A DNA stretch of 64,000 nt. Source: CADEDH01 sp965262175 (GTDB taxonomy: Bacteria; Actinomycetota; Acidimicrobiia; Acidimicrobiales; SZUA-35). The stretch is from contig CBDHES010000002.1 in the NCBI GenBank assembly GCA_965262175.1, positions 1 to 64,000 of the forward strand, read 5' to 3'. Position 1 is the first letter of the stretch. Every line of letters begins with the position of its first letter. A program made the translations under genes and the position numbers. The notes beneath the pieces are model-generated. The model did not search any database, was not told where the DNA came from, and saw only the letters and a program-made list of their open reading frames with translations. Shown here piece by piece: positions 26,301 to 35,169 of this stretch.

Positions 26301-26343
26301 GCGGCGTACCGGCGTCGGGGCTCGCGGCCGTCGACGTCACCGA

Positions 26344-28347
26344 TCACGGCCCCGGCGGGTAGTGGTCGTTGCGCTCGTCGATCCCGATCTGCATCAGGTC
26401 GGCGACCGTGAACTGGCCTGGAGCGCTGGAGAACAGCACCGGCTGCCAGCCGGCGGCGTGGACGTAGGACTCCTCGTCGCAATCGAGCATGCGGAGGAGG
26501 CTGACGGCCACCAGGAGCCCGCCGACCGGTCCCAACTGGCCGCCGTTCGCTTCGGCCTCACCGAGCACGGCGAACCAGAGCGGCGCGTCGTCGGGCAGGA
26601 TGTTGACGGTGACGAGCTTGCCGGCCGCCACGGCACCCAGCGTCAGGCCGACGCCGAGTTGGTTGGCCACGGCCCCGGCGGTGGGGAGGGCGAAGGTCCG
26701 GGATCCCCGCACCAGGTTGCGGAACGCCAGGTTGGGGTTGTCGGGGTCGAAGGGGAGCTGGAACACCTGGGCCGGCAACCAGGTGTCGATCTGCCGGGCC
26801 GGTTGGGGGGTGACGGTCGGATCGAGCTCGAAGAACATCGTCCAGTCCACCAGATCGGCGTCGGGCACCTCGTCGAACGACGCCGGAGCCGGCGGCCGGG
26901 GGTTGAACAGCGGCACGTCGAGGCGGGCGCCGTTGATGTCGAACCGGCTCCGGACCTGGCTGTGGGCGAACCGGAACGCCGCCGCGCTGAACTCGACCGG
27001 CATCAGCGGCCGGCAGACCCGCTCCCCGCAGCAGGTGATCAGGTCGAACTGCTGGAAGAACCCCTCGGCCGTCTCGTACCCGGCCGGCAGCGCTGGGACC
27101 GTCGACCCCTGGGCGACGCCCGTGATGGCGTGGGCCGCGGCGAGGGTGGTCGGTTCGACGATGCGGGGCAACCAGTCGTTCACCAGCGCCCACTGGTAGT
27201 GCCAGCGGACCATCCGACGAGCGAACTCGAAATCGCCGACGTCGTCGGTCGGCTCCTCGGCGAGGTTCCGACCCCACAGGGCGTCGACCGTGCCCGTCTT
27301 GACCATCCGCAGCACGGCGTTGTGGGCGTGGAGTGCGTGGAGGTGGAACTGGGAGACAAAGGTGTTCTCGTCGTTTCGGGGATCGCCGATGAGCGCCCGA
27401 CCAAGATGGTTGCGGGCCAGATCCAGCCCGTCCTCGGCGCTGAGCAGCAACCCGAACTCGGCGCCCGGCGCCGTGTCGTACAGCTCCGGGCTCCCCTCGG
27501 GGCCGTCGGCGTAGAGGCTGTCGAGGTCGAGGGCGGGGCTGCGGAGGTTGTCGAGGTCGGCCGGATCGGCCAACACCCCCAGCCGGGTCGAGGCGTCGAA
27601 GGTCAGATCGTGGTCGACGAACTGGGCGAAGAAGATGAACCCGGCCGGGACCGTGCTATCCCCGGCGGCGTTCTCGAAGCCCTCGTTCATCTGGACCGAC
27701 AGGTCGAGCAGGGTCGCCTCGGCCGGCAGGGCGGCGACCGGGGAGGGGTCGAAGTACCGGCCGAAGTCGTTGCGACGCCACGCCAGCGCGCAGCACAGGA
27801 TCTTGAGGATCCAGATGATCCGGAACAACGGTGGGAGCCCGATGTAGAGGGCCAGGGTGGGCGAGCGGCCAGCGGTGGCGTCCACCGCGTCGGCCCCACT
27901 CTTGTCGGTTGCGGTCGGTCGTTGGCCGGGCTTGCCGTCGACCGGGGGCCGGCGGCCGGCGTCGTCGAGCCATCCGAACAGCTGGAGGAAGCGGGCCGGG
28001 TCGACGTCGTCGCCACGCCCGACCGCGGCGGCGATCGCCTCGCCGACGTTGGCATCTTGCGACGGGAGATCGATGCCGACCTCTTCCAAGAGCCGGCGGA
28101 CGGCCTCGCGATCGCCCTTCTGCTCAGCCTGATAGGCGCTGACGACGGCGCCGAACTCCCTCGACCATCTCGGTCGAGCGGCACGGCCTCGGGCCGGATC
28201 GGGTGGGATCTGGTCGAGGGCGGCGAACGCCCCGACGGCCATGGTCGTCTGGAACGACGGTCCTCCATGGCTGCCGGGGACACGACGGCGGGTGGTTGAC
28301 GGGCGACGGTCGGAGCGGTCGTCGGGGCGGGCGGGCACATCGGGCAT
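26344..28347 (-). CDS. Animal-type heme peroxidase family protein
   Basis: 667 residues from ATG 28347, with GGAGGG upstream. Typical motifs: FIFFAQFVDHDLTFDAS with the distal His region, a calcium-site-like LDSLYADGPEGSPELYD, then GDPRNDENTFVSQFHLHALHAHNAVLR and RRMVRWHYQWALVNDWLP around the proximal His. These enzymes oxidise halides, phenols or lipids with hydrogen peroxide; bacterial members are often secreted or membrane-associated, though no signal peptide is visible here. The N-terminal ~120 residues are a Pro/Arg-rich extension. It stands alone between a convergent zinc-ribbon gene and the end of the efflux operon. Confidence 0.82.
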   Translation of the reverse strand: MPDVPARPDDRSDRRPSTTRRRVPGSHGGPSFQTTMAVGAFAALDQIPPDPARGRAARPRWSREFGAVVSAYQAEQKGDREAVRRLLEEVGIDLPSQDANVGEAIAAAVGRGDDVDPARFLQLFGWLDDAGRRPPVDGKPGQRPTATDKSGADAVDATAGRSPTLALYIGLPPLFRIIWILKILCCALAWRRNDFGRYFDPSPVAALPAEATLLDLSVQMNEGFENAAGDSTVPAGFIFFAQFVDHDLTFDASTRLGVLADPADLDNLRSPALDLDSLYADGPEGSPELYDTAPGAEFGLLLSAEDGLDLARNHLGRALIGDPRNDENTFVSQFHLHALHAHNAVLRMVKTGTVDALWGRNLAEEPTDDVGDFEFARRMVRWHYQWALVNDWLPRIVEPTTLAAAHAITGVAQGSTVPALPAGYETAEGFFQQFDLITCCGERVCRPLMPVEFSAAAFRFAHSQVRSRFDINGARLDVPLFNPRPPAPASFDEVPDADLVDWTMFFELDPTVTPQPARQIDTWLPAQVFQLPFDPDNPNLAFRNLVRGSRTFALPTAGAVANQLGVGLTLGAVAAGKLVTVNILPDDAPLWFAVLGEAEANGGQLGPVGGLLVAVSLLRMLDCDEESYVHAAGWQPVLFSSAPGQFTVADLMQIGIDERNDHYPPGP

Positions 28348-28450
28348 GGCGGATCCCTCCTGGCGGGTCGTTGAGCCCACCTTCCACGCCACCCGCCCGT
28401 CCCGTCTGCCGAATCGGCCGCAGACCCGGCAAGGGTGCCCGAAGGGGAAC

Positions 28451-28471
28451 GGTCCGGGCCGGGCCCGGACC
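28451..28471 (-). terminator. GC-rich hairpin after the efflux operon
   Basis: GGTCCGGGCC-G-GGCCCGGACC is a near-perfect palindrome 14 bp beyond the stop of the permease gene, in the orientation expected for termination of the minus-strand operon. No T tract. Confidence 0.55.
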
Positions 28472-28484
28472 GCTCCCCCACCGC

Positions 28485-29753
28485 TCAGCCCCGGAGGGCT
28501 TCGGTCGGTGCCAGCCGGGCCGCCCGCATGGCGGGGTAGATGCCGGCCATGGCCCCGATCACGATCGCCGCCGCGAACCCGCCGACCGCCGCTTCGACCG
28601 GGATGATGACCCGCCACCCCTGCGAGGTGGCGTAGAGGTAGGTGGCGACCACCCCGATGACCACCCCGGCCGCCCCGCCGAGGGCCGAGAGGATCACGGC
28701 CTCGGTGAGGAACTGGCGCCGGATGTGGGCCTGGGTGGCCCCCAGCGCCCGACGGAGGCCGATCTCCCCCCGCCGCTCGATGACGGCGATCACCATCACG
28801 TTGGCGATGCCGATCCCCCCGACCAGCAGGGCGACCGCCCCCAGGCCGAGGAACAGCGTGGTCAGCGTGTCATCGGCCGCCGCCTGGGCTTCGAGGGCGT
28901 CGGAGGGACGGCTCACCGTCACCTCCTCCGGGTTCTCCGGATCGGCGGTCGACGGCACCACGTCGCGGGTCTCGTCGACCGTGCCGTCGATGATCCGGGT
29001 GTAGATGACGGCCGGCGACTCCTCGACCTCGTAGTGGCCTCGGGCTGCGTCCTCGGCGAGGAACACCGCCCGATCGAGGTCGGCGGCCAGAGGGAACTCC
29101 TCCAGGATGCCGACCACCTCCACCAGGTCGTCGCCGATCTGGACGTAGGCCGGCCGGTCGAGATCGTCGATGCCGAGCCGCTCGGCCGACACCGACCCCA
29201 GCACCGCCACCGGGTACTCGCCCTGGACCTCGTCGAGGAACACCCCGTCGACCACCCCACCGTTCAAGGTGTCGACGAGGTCGTCCTCGGCCGCCACGAC
29301 CTGGAGGCCGCCGGTCTCACCCTCGTCGATCAGCTCGTTGCGGTAGACGTTGGCGTCGACCGGCCAGACCGCCGATGCGCCGGTGACCGTCGGGATCCGT
29401 TCCACCATCGCCACCGACGTGTCGGGTAGCGAGCTGTCGCCGGCCCCGAAGCCGCTGCCGGCCTCGACGGTCAACAGGTTGGTTCCGAGCTCGGCGATCT
29501 CGTCGAGCAACGCCGACCGGGACGACTCGCTGAGGCCGAGGACGCCGACCAGGGCGGCGATCCCGATCGACACACCGAGCGCCGACAACGCGGTCCGGAC
29601 CTTGCGGGCCCTCGGGCCCGACGCGCCGACCCGGAACACGTCCGCCGTGCGCAGCCGGCTCCGGCCGAACGACGGTCGGGTCGGTGGCGGAGAACCGGCG
29701 GCCTGGGCGTCAGCGTCGGGGCCGGGGGTGGCGACCGTGGCCACGGTGGTCAT
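28485..29753 (-). CDS. MacB-type ABC transporter permease
   Basis: 422 residues. One N-terminal helix (KVRTALSALGVSIGIAALVGVLGL), a large extracellular MacB_PCD domain (about residues 80-300, with GVFLDEVQGEYPVAVLG), then the FtsX core with three helices (TLFLGLGAVALLVGGIGIANVMVI, ERRGEIGLRRALGATQAHIRRQFLTEAVILS, and AAIVIGAMAGIYPAMRAARLAPTEALRG). These pumps use ATP-driven mechanotransmission to export macrolides, peptides or lipids across the envelope. ATG 29753 overlaps the stop of the ATPase gene (ATGA). It is the last gene of the operon. Confidence 0.88.
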   Translation of the reverse strand: MTTVATVATPGPDADAQAAGSPPPTRPSFGRSRLRTADVFRVGASGPRARKVRTALSALGVSIGIAALVGVLGLSESSRSALLDEIAELGTNLLTVEAGSGFGAGDSSLPDTSVAMVERIPTVTGASAVWPVDANVYRNELIDEGETGGLQVVAAEDDLVDTLNGGVVDGVFLDEVQGEYPVAVLGSVSAERLGIDDLDRPAYVQIGDDLVEVVGILEEFPLAADLDRAVFLAEDAARGHYEVEESPAVIYTRIIDGTVDETRDVVPSTADPENPEEVTVSRPSDALEAQAAADDTLTTLFLGLGAVALLVGGIGIANVMVIAVIERRGEIGLRRALGATQAHIRRQFLTEAVILSALGGAAGVVIGVVATYLYATSQGWRVIIPVEAAVGGFAAAIVIGAMAGIYPAMRAARLAPTEALRG

Positions 29754-30517
29754 GACGCCCTCCCGTCCCGACCCGGCTCGCCGCTGTCGGACTCGATTCG
29801 CCCGTCGAGCACCGCCACCCGGCGGGGAAGCTCGGCGGCGATCGCCCCGTCGTGGGTGATGACGAGGATCGTCGTGCCCTCGGTGTGGAGGTCGGTGATC
29901 AGGTCCATGACCGCTCGGGTCGACGACGAGTCGAGGTTCCCGGTCGGCTCGTCGGCCAGCACGAACGCCGGACGGTGGACGAGCGCCCGGGCCACCGCGA
30001 CCCGCTGCCGCTCGCCGCCCGAGAGATGGTTGGGGGTGTGGTCCAGCCGGTGGCCGAGGCCGACCCGTTCCAGGGCCTCGACCGACCGGGCCCGACGCTC
30101 CCGGGGCGGTACGCCCTGGTAGAGCAGGCCGTTGGCCACGTTGTCGACCGCCGACATGCCGTCGAGGAGGAAGAACTGCTGGAAGACGAAACCGATCCGC
30201 CGACTGCGGACCCCCGCCACCTCGGCGTCGCTCAGCTGCGCGGTGTCGACGCCGTCGACGGCGACCACGCCCCGGGTCGGCCGGTCGAGGGTGCCCATCA
30301 CGTTGAGCAACGTCGACTTGCCACTTCCCGACGGGCCGACGACGGCCACCAGCTCGCCGGGGGCGATGCGGAGCGAGACGCCGTCGAGGGCCCGAACCGG
30401 CGGGCTGCCGGGGAACTCCTTGTCGACGTGGCGCAGTTCGAGCGCCGCCGGCGCCGATGGTCGGTGGGTAGCGACGGGTGGGGTCCGACCGTCGAGGTCG
30501 GGGACGGTGGCGGTCAT
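29750..30517 (-). CDS. MacB/LolD-type ABC transporter ATPase
   Basis: 255 residues. Walker A VGPSGSGKSTLLNVMG, Q-loop FVFQQFFLLDGMS, signature LSGGERQRVAVARAL, Walker B FVLADEPTGNLD and switch ITHD. This is the classic MacB/LolD nucleotide-binding domain, which dimerises under the permease. The ATG overlaps the stop of the adaptor gene and its own TGA overlaps the permease ATG, giving a translationally coupled adaptor-ATPase-permease unit. The proline-rich first 30 residues are extra. Confidence 0.92.
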   Translation of the reverse strand: MTATVPDLDGRTPPVATHRPSAPAALELRHVDKEFPGSPPVRALDGVSLRIAPGELVAVVGPSGSGKSTLLNVMGTLDRPTRGVVAVDGVDTAQLSDAEVAGVRSRRIGFVFQQFFLLDGMSAVDNVANGLLYQGVPPRERRARSVEALERVGLGHRLDHTPNHLSGGERQRVAVARALVHRPAFVLADEPTGNLDSSSTRAVMDLITDLHTEGTTILVITHDGAIAAELPRRVAVLDGRIESDSGEPGRDGRAS

Positions 30518-32214
30518 GACGGCACCACCACCGCGGTCCCGACGTCGATGCCGGTGACCGCCACCATCCCGTCGGCGAACATGCCGGTCTCGACGGCCAC
30601 GAACCGGGTCGTGGGACCACCGTCGTACACCTCGACGGCGTAGTTCCCGTCGCCCAGGGCCACCAGGGCGGTGACCGGGACAACGGTCGCGCCGGTCTCC
30701 AGCTCGTCGACGAGCAGCACGGTGACATCGAGCTCGTTGAAATCGGCCGCCGAGTCGGGGACGGTGTCGAGGGTGACCTCGACCGCCAGGGTCGGGTCGG
30801 CGTCGGGATTCATCGGATCGACCTGTGAGGAGCGGGCGAGATCGGTGACCGTGCCGGCCACGACGGTCCCGTCGGGGAACTCGACCTCGACGGTGTCGCC
30901 CTCGGTGACCCGATCCTGGTCGGCGACCTCGATCGAGGTGGTCACGATCCGGGAACCGTCGTCGACGGTGTCGGTGAACAGCTCGGAACCGGTCGCCGTG
31001 GTGTCCGACCGGCGGTCGGTGATCGACCCGACGATGGTGCCGGGCTCGACGACGACGATCTCGTCGAGGTCGAGGCGACCGTCCACGTCGACCTCGTCGT
31101 AGGTGTCGGCCAGGTCGTCCTGCCAGTCGGTCAGCGCCTCGGTCGTCGCCTCGTCGAAGGTGTCGTCGACGTCGAGGTCGCCGTCGGCGTCGTAGCCCCG
31201 GTCGGCCAGGAACCGCTCGACGACCTCGATGTCGTCGCCGTCCTCCACCCCCTCGACCAGGTCCCGGTCGAAGGTGACGTCGTCGGCCGGGTCGGCCACG
31301 ATGGCCACCACCGGGGTGTCGTCGACGGTGTAGACGACGTCGCCCGAGGTGACCGTCGAGCCGGCCACGACCTGGATCTCGATCTCGCCGGTGTGCTCGG
31401 CGTAGAAGGCCCGGACGGTCGAGGTCACGTTGAGGTCGAGGATCGGGCTGCCGGGCTGGACCCGCGAGCCGGGCTCGACCACCACGTTGGACGCCGTCGC
31501 CGCTCCGGGCACGACGACCACGTCGGTCGGGGCGACCTCGCCGGTCTCGGCCCGTTCCAGGTCCTCCTGCCACCGCAACACGGCATCGGTGGTGGCGGCG
31601 TCGAAGACGCCATCGACGGTGAAGCCGGTGTCGACCTCCTCATCGTCGGCGTCGAGGGTGGTGTGGTACCCCAACGACGCCAGGTTCTCCTCGAGGAGGA
31701 GCACGTCGTCGCCGTCGTCGCCCTCGCTCAGCGGCCGGTAGAGCGGGATGTCGCCGTAGAAGGCGACGACCGGCTGGGCGTCGATCTCATAGACGACGTC
31801 GCCCCGCTCGACGACGTCGCCGCCGTCGATGACGGCGGTGACCGTCCCCTCCTGGCCGGCCGTGACCGCCTCGACATCGGCGAAGCCCATCGTGGCGTCC
31901 AACTCGGTGTACTCGATCAGGTCCTGCTGGGTCGCTTCGACCGCTCTGAGCGGTGCGGTCTCGTCGGCGGCCGGGTCGGCGTCGTCCGATCCGTTCAGCA
32001 CGAGGGCCGCTCCGGCCACGCCGGCCCCGAGGGCGGCGACACCGACGACGGCCAACCCGACCCGGCGGCGGCGTCGCCCACCGTCGCCGCCCTGGGCCGC
32101 TCCGCCCGGTTGCACGCCGGCCGGTGGGTGATCCGGACGATCGGCCGGGGCGGCCGACTCGGCGAGGGGCGCCATCTCGGCGGCGCCGTGGTCATCACGG
32201 GAGATGAGCGACAT
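30514..32214 (-). CDS. Periplasmic-adaptor-like efflux protein with peptidoglycan-binding-like units
   Basis: 566 residues. A cytoplasmic ~50-residue head, one membrane helix (VGLAVVGVAALGAGVAGAALVL), then an unusually acidic extracellular part. It holds lipoyl/barrel-sandwich-type elements (VTAGQEGTVTAVIDGGDVVERGDVVYEIDAQPVVAFYG) and two peptidoglycan-binding_1-like units (DDVLLLEENLASLGYH and DIEVVERFLADRGYD). The beta-barrel ends in VPVTALVALGDGNYAVEVYD. Adaptors of this kind link MacB-like pumps to the cell wall in monoderm bacteria. It lies between the lipoprotein gene and the ATPase gene with overlaps on both sides, so it belongs to the efflux operon. Substrate unknown. Confidence 0.8.
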   Translation of the reverse strand: MSLISRDDHGAAEMAPLAESAAPADRPDHPPAGVQPGGAAQGGDGGRRRRRVGLAVVGVAALGAGVAGAALVLNGSDDADPAADETAPLRAVEATQQDLIEYTELDATMGFADVEAVTAGQEGTVTAVIDGGDVVERGDVVYEIDAQPVVAFYGDIPLYRPLSEGDDGDDVLLLEENLASLGYHTTLDADDEEVDTGFTVDGVFDAATTDAVLRWQEDLERAETGEVAPTDVVVVPGAATASNVVVEPGSRVQPGSPILDLNVTSTVRAFYAEHTGEIEIQVVAGSTVTSGDVVYTVDDTPVVAIVADPADDVTFDRDLVEGVEDGDDIEVVERFLADRGYDADGDLDVDDTFDEATTEALTDWQDDLADTYDEVDVDGRLDLDEIVVVEPGTIVGSITDRRSDTTATGSELFTDTVDDGSRIVTTSIEVADQDRVTEGDTVEVEFPDGTVVAGTVTDLARSSQVDPMNPDADPTLAVEVTLDTVPDSAADFNELDVTVLLVDELETGATVVPVTALVALGDGNYAVEVYDGGPTTRFVAVETGMFADGMVAVTGIDVGTAVVVPS

Positions 32215-32843
32215 CAGCCCTCACCTCCGAAGGCGCCGGCCATGATCGGGGCGCAGACCTCGATCGCCGCTGCGGTGTCGGGGTCCTCCGGGTCGAAGTC
32301 GTCGCCGAACAGCCCGGGGCCGGGAAGGCCGCCGCCCCCCAGGCTGCTGATGTCGGGATCGTCGACGTCGATCCCCTCGTCCCGCAGGCACTGGGCGAAG
32401 GCCAGGAACTCGTCCTCGCTCTCGGCCAGGTCGTCGGTCGAGGGGATGAGGCTCGTGCCATCCAGAAGGCTCCCGCAGACCTCGAACGCCGCCTCGGCGT
32501 CGTCGGGATCGATGTCCTGGGGGCCGTCGTCCGGCCCGCCACCACCGTTCAACTGGATCGAGCCGTCGGCGTCGACGGCCGGATCCTCGAGGTCGATGCC
32601 CTCGTCCCGCATGCACTCGGTGAAGGCGAGGGCCGCCTCCTCGTCGGTCTCCGACCCTGCTCCGGGGTCGGTCGCGCCGTCGGCGGGGTCGGTGGCGTCG
32701 GCGGGGCCGGCTGCCGCCTCCTCGGTCGCCGACGCCTCGACGACGACTTCGGGGACAGCTGACGTCACGTCATCGTCGCCGCTGCTGCACGCCGCAGCGA
32801 CGAGCGTGACGCCCGCCAGCAGGATGAGGGTCTTGGTGACCAT
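32214..32843 (-). CDS. Secreted lipoprotein of the efflux operon, duplicated cysteine motif
   Basis: 209 residues from ATG 32843 (MVTKTLILLAG, GGAG upstream). Signal peptide with lipobox VAAACSSG, an acidic linker, then two copies of a short unit: FTECMRDEGIDLEDPAVDADG with its partner EVCGSLLDG, and FAQCLRDEGIDVDDPDISSLGG with IEVCAPIMAG. Two cysteines per copy suggest disulfide-stabilised helical hairpins. Similar acidic cysteine-repeat lipoproteins accompany MacB-type operons in actinobacteria, where they may sense or deliver substrate (inference). It is the first gene of the operon, and four 11-bp-spaced repeats lie 58-95 bp upstream. Its stop overlaps the adaptor start. Confidence 0.8.
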   Translation of the reverse strand: MVTKTLILLAGVTLVAAACSSGDDDVTSAVPEVVVEASATEEAAAGPADATDPADGATDPGAGSETDEEAALAFTECMRDEGIDLEDPAVDADGSIQLNGGGGPDDGPQDIDPDDAEAAFEVCGSLLDGTSLIPSTDDLAESEDEFLAFAQCLRDEGIDVDDPDISSLGGGGLPGPGLFGDDFDPEDPDTAAAIEVCAPIMAGAFGGEG

Positions 32844-32900
32844 GGGATGCTCCAATCGGGGTTGGGGGTTGTCCGATGGGCTCATGGTCGGGGTTCGATC

Positions 32901-32937
32901 TGAGCGCTCCGTGAGCCGAACCTGAGCAGTCCCTGAG
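32901..32937. promoter_or_regulatory. Four TGAG direct repeats at 11-bp spacing, response-regulator operator
   Basis: TGAG occurs at 32901, 32912, 32923 and 32934, exactly one helical turn (11 bp) apart, with CC or CT before several copies. The block begins 58 bp upstream of the lipoprotein start. Head-to-tail repeats with about 10-11 bp spacing are the usual target of OmpR-family regulators, such as the one encoded just upstream. Confidence 0.75.
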
Positions 32938-32985
32938 TTGTCGGCGACGGACGACGACGGCGACGGCGACGGCGACGGCGGAGCG

Positions 32986-34371
32986 TCAGGTACCGACCGA
33001 GAACCCGACCCGGGCCCCGCCGCCCTCGGCCGTTCGCACCCAGACCGCGCCGCCGTGGGCCTCGGCTACCTGCTTGACGATGGCCAACCCGATGCCGTTC
33101 CCGGGGCGGGACCGGGCCTTCGGCGACCGGTAGAAGCGGTCGAACACGAGGGCAGCCTCCTCGTCGGCGATCCCGGGGCCGGCGTCGATCACCTCGATGG
33201 CCGGCCCCCGGCTGCGGAGCACCACCGGCCCCTCGGGGCTGTACTTGATGGCGTTGTCGGCCAGGTTCTGGACCGCCCGGCGGATCATTCCCGGTCGAAC
33301 CACCACGGTGGCGTCGTCCGACTCGACCACCACCGACCGGCCGGTCGCCGAGGCCGTCCGGTCGGCGACCACGTGGAGGATCGACCCCAACCCGATGGGG
33401 CGAGGGCACTCCTCCTCGCTGCGGACGTCGGCCGCCAGGTCGACGAGGTCGTCGACCAGCGCGGTGAGCTGTTCGAGGTCGGACACCGCCCCGCCCAGCA
33501 TCGTCCGCCGCTGGGCGTCGTCGATGCCGTCGGCGCCGCTCAGGAACTCGACCCGCATCCGCAACGACGTCAACGGGGTCCGCAGCTCATGGCTGGCGTC
33601 GGCCACCAGCCGTCGCTGCTGCTCCTTGGCCACTTCGAGCGCGGCCAGCATCCGGTTGAAGCTGGCCGCCAACCGGCCGATCTCGTCGGTCCGGTCGACC
33701 TCGATGCGTCCCGGGAGGTCTTCGAGCGCGGCCAGCTCCTCGGCGGCGTCGGTGAGGCGGCGGACCGGTCGAGCCAACCGGCCACCCATCACCCAGCCGA
33801 CGGCGCCGACGAGGGCGAGGGCCAGGGCCGCCACGAGAGCCAACTGGACCCGGAGGTTGGCCAGAGCCGTTTCCTGGGCCGTGACCTCGAAGTAGAACTG
33901 CAGCGTGGCGACCCCGGCTCCCTCGGCCGCGTCCAACAGTGGACCGTCGACCAACTCTGCGATGGGAAACTCGAGGACCCGGTAGTGGCGACCGTCGAGC
34001 TCGACGGTGCGAAACGAGCCGTCACCGCCCTCGCCGGCCGGTCCACCGGCCCAGAGGTCGGGCCCCACCCCGAGCGGGGCTCCCTCGCGGTCGTAGGCCT
34101 GGACCCCGCGCTCCTCGTCGATGAAGGACCGACCGGGCTGCTCGGCGGGGCCGTCGAGCGAGGCTGCGACCTCGGCCGCCAGCCCGTCGTCGACGTCGCC
34201 GCTCTGGGTGGTCGCCTCCCGGACGAAGTCGGCCTGTTCGGTCAGCTGGTCGTCGACCGCGCCCCGGACCTCTCGGGCGGCCACGGCCCACGCCATCGCC
34301 GCCACCCCGGCCACGGCCACCAGGGCCACGGCCACCAGCACCAACGACAACCGGACCGAGAGTCGCATCAC
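32986..34371 (-). CDS. Sensor histidine kinase (MprB/BaeS-like)
   Basis: 461 residues. Helix 1 (LSLVLVAVALVAVAGVAAMAWAV), an extracellular sensor of ~130 residues, helix 2 (VALVAALALALVGAVGWVM), HAMP, then the dimerisation helix with the phosphoacceptor His in VADASHELRTPLTSLR and the ATP site: N box NLADNAIKYS, DAGPGIADEEAA, and GNGIGLAIVKQVAEAHGG. Autophosphorylates and passes phosphate to the regulator encoded immediately upstream (ATGA overlap). The neighbouring efflux operon is the likely regulated target, so the sensor presumably detects envelope stress or the pump substrate. Confidence 0.92.
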   Translation of the reverse strand: MMRLSVRLSLVLVAVALVAVAGVAAMAWAVAAREVRGAVDDQLTEQADFVREATTQSGDVDDGLAAEVAASLDGPAEQPGRSFIDEERGVQAYDREGAPLGVGPDLWAGGPAGEGGDGSFRTVELDGRHYRVLEFPIAELVDGPLLDAAEGAGVATLQFYFEVTAQETALANLRVQLALVAALALALVGAVGWVMGGRLARPVRRLTDAAEELAALEDLPGRIEVDRTDEIGRLAASFNRMLAALEVAKEQQRRLVADASHELRTPLTSLRMRVEFLSGADGIDDAQRRTMLGGAVSDLEQLTALVDDLVDLAADVRSEEECPRPIGLGSILHVVADRTASATGRSVVVESDDATVVVRPGMIRRAVQNLADNAIKYSPEGPVVLRSRGPAIEVIDAGPGIADEEAALVFDRFYRSPKARSRPGNGIGLAIVKQVAEAHGGAVWVRTAEGGGARVGFSVGT

Positions 34372-35060
34372 GCCCGCTTCGCCACGTAGCCGACACCCCG
34401 CACCGTGTGGATCAGCCGCTCACCGCGGTCCGCTTCGAGCTTGCGTCGAAGCTGGGAGACCGCCACCTCGAGCGAGTTCGACATGTGGTCGCCGTCGTAG
34501 CCCCACACCCGCTCGTGGATCACGTCCCGGGTCAACACCCGAGGGCTGTTGGCCAGCAGCAGGTGGAGCAGGTCGAACTCCAGCTTGGTCAGATCGAGCC
34601 GGCTGCCGGCCCGGTGGACCTCCCGGGTCTCGGCGTCGAGGACCAGCTCGCCGAGCCGGAGGTTGGTGGTCGCCCGCCCGACCCGCACCTCCCGCCGGAG
34701 CTGCGATCGGACCCGGGCCAGGAGCTCATCGAGGGCGAACGGCTTGACCAGGTAGTCGTCGGCCCCGGCGTCGAGCCCCCGGACCCGATCGGGGACCTCG
34801 TGGCGGGCCGTGAGCATGAGGATCGGACCGTCGTGGCCCCGGTCCCGCAGCACGGCACACAGCTCGACACCGTCCATCGCCGGAAGGCCCACGTCGACGA
34901 TGATCAGATCGGGTCGGGTCGAGGCGAAGCTCGTCAACGCCGACTCGGCATCGCCGTTGGCCACCACGTCGTGCCCTTCGTGGCGAAGGATGGCCGACAG
35001 CGTCTCCCGCAGGGAGCGGTCGTCCTCGACGATTCCGATGGTGGGGCGATCGGTGGACAT
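34368..35060 (-). CDS. OmpR-family response regulator
   Basis: 230 residues. Receiver domain with acidic pocket IVEDDRSLRE, phospho-acceptor Asp in LIIVDVGLPAMDG, and the Lys in YLVKPFALDEL; winged-helix output domain with LTKLEFDLLHLLLANSPRVLTRD and SLEVAVSQLRRKLEADRGERLIHTVRGVGYV. Phosphorylated by the downstream kinase; should bind the 11-bp repeats both at 35113-35149, upstream of its own gene, and at 32901-32937, upstream of the efflux operon. That predicts autoregulation plus direct control of the pump. Confidence 0.93.
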   Translation of the reverse strand: MSTDRPTIGIVEDDRSLRETLSAILRHEGHDVVANGDAESALTSFASTRPDLIIVDVGLPAMDGVELCAVLRDRGHDGPILMLTARHEVPDRVRGLDAGADDYLVKPFALDELLARVRSQLRREVRVGRATTNLRLGELVLDAETREVHRAGSRLDLTKLEFDLLHLLLANSPRVLTRDVIHERVWGYDGDHMSNSLEVAVSQLRRKLEADRGERLIHTVRGVGYVAKRA

Positions 35061-35112
35061 GGCCTCGGCTTCGGGAAACGGTTCGGTTTCCGACGACGGT
35101 ACGACGGAGGTG

Positions 35113-35149
35113 TGAGGAGACCCTGACCGGAACCTGAGCGGAAGCTGAG
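35113..35149. promoter_or_regulatory. Four TGA(G/C) direct repeats at 11-bp spacing, response-regulator operator
   Basis: TGAG 35113, TGAC 35124, TGAG 35135 and TGAG 35146, each 11 bp from the next, beginning 53 bp upstream of the regulator start: nearly the same geometry as the block at 32901. It also lies 20 bp before the divergent amidohydrolase gene. Confidence 0.75.
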
Positions 35150-35169
35150 GATGCTGCTAAGCAGGCGGG

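Noticed and set aside
26344..28347. Prophage or mobile signal near the peroxidase
   Set aside because: Codon use and GC match the surroundings, and no integrase, terminase or tail genes are present.
29750..31573. 607-residue frame that extends the ATPase upstream into the adaptor gene
   Set aside because: The extra Arg/Gly-rich 350 residues are a shadow of the adaptor; the ATPase starts at 30517.
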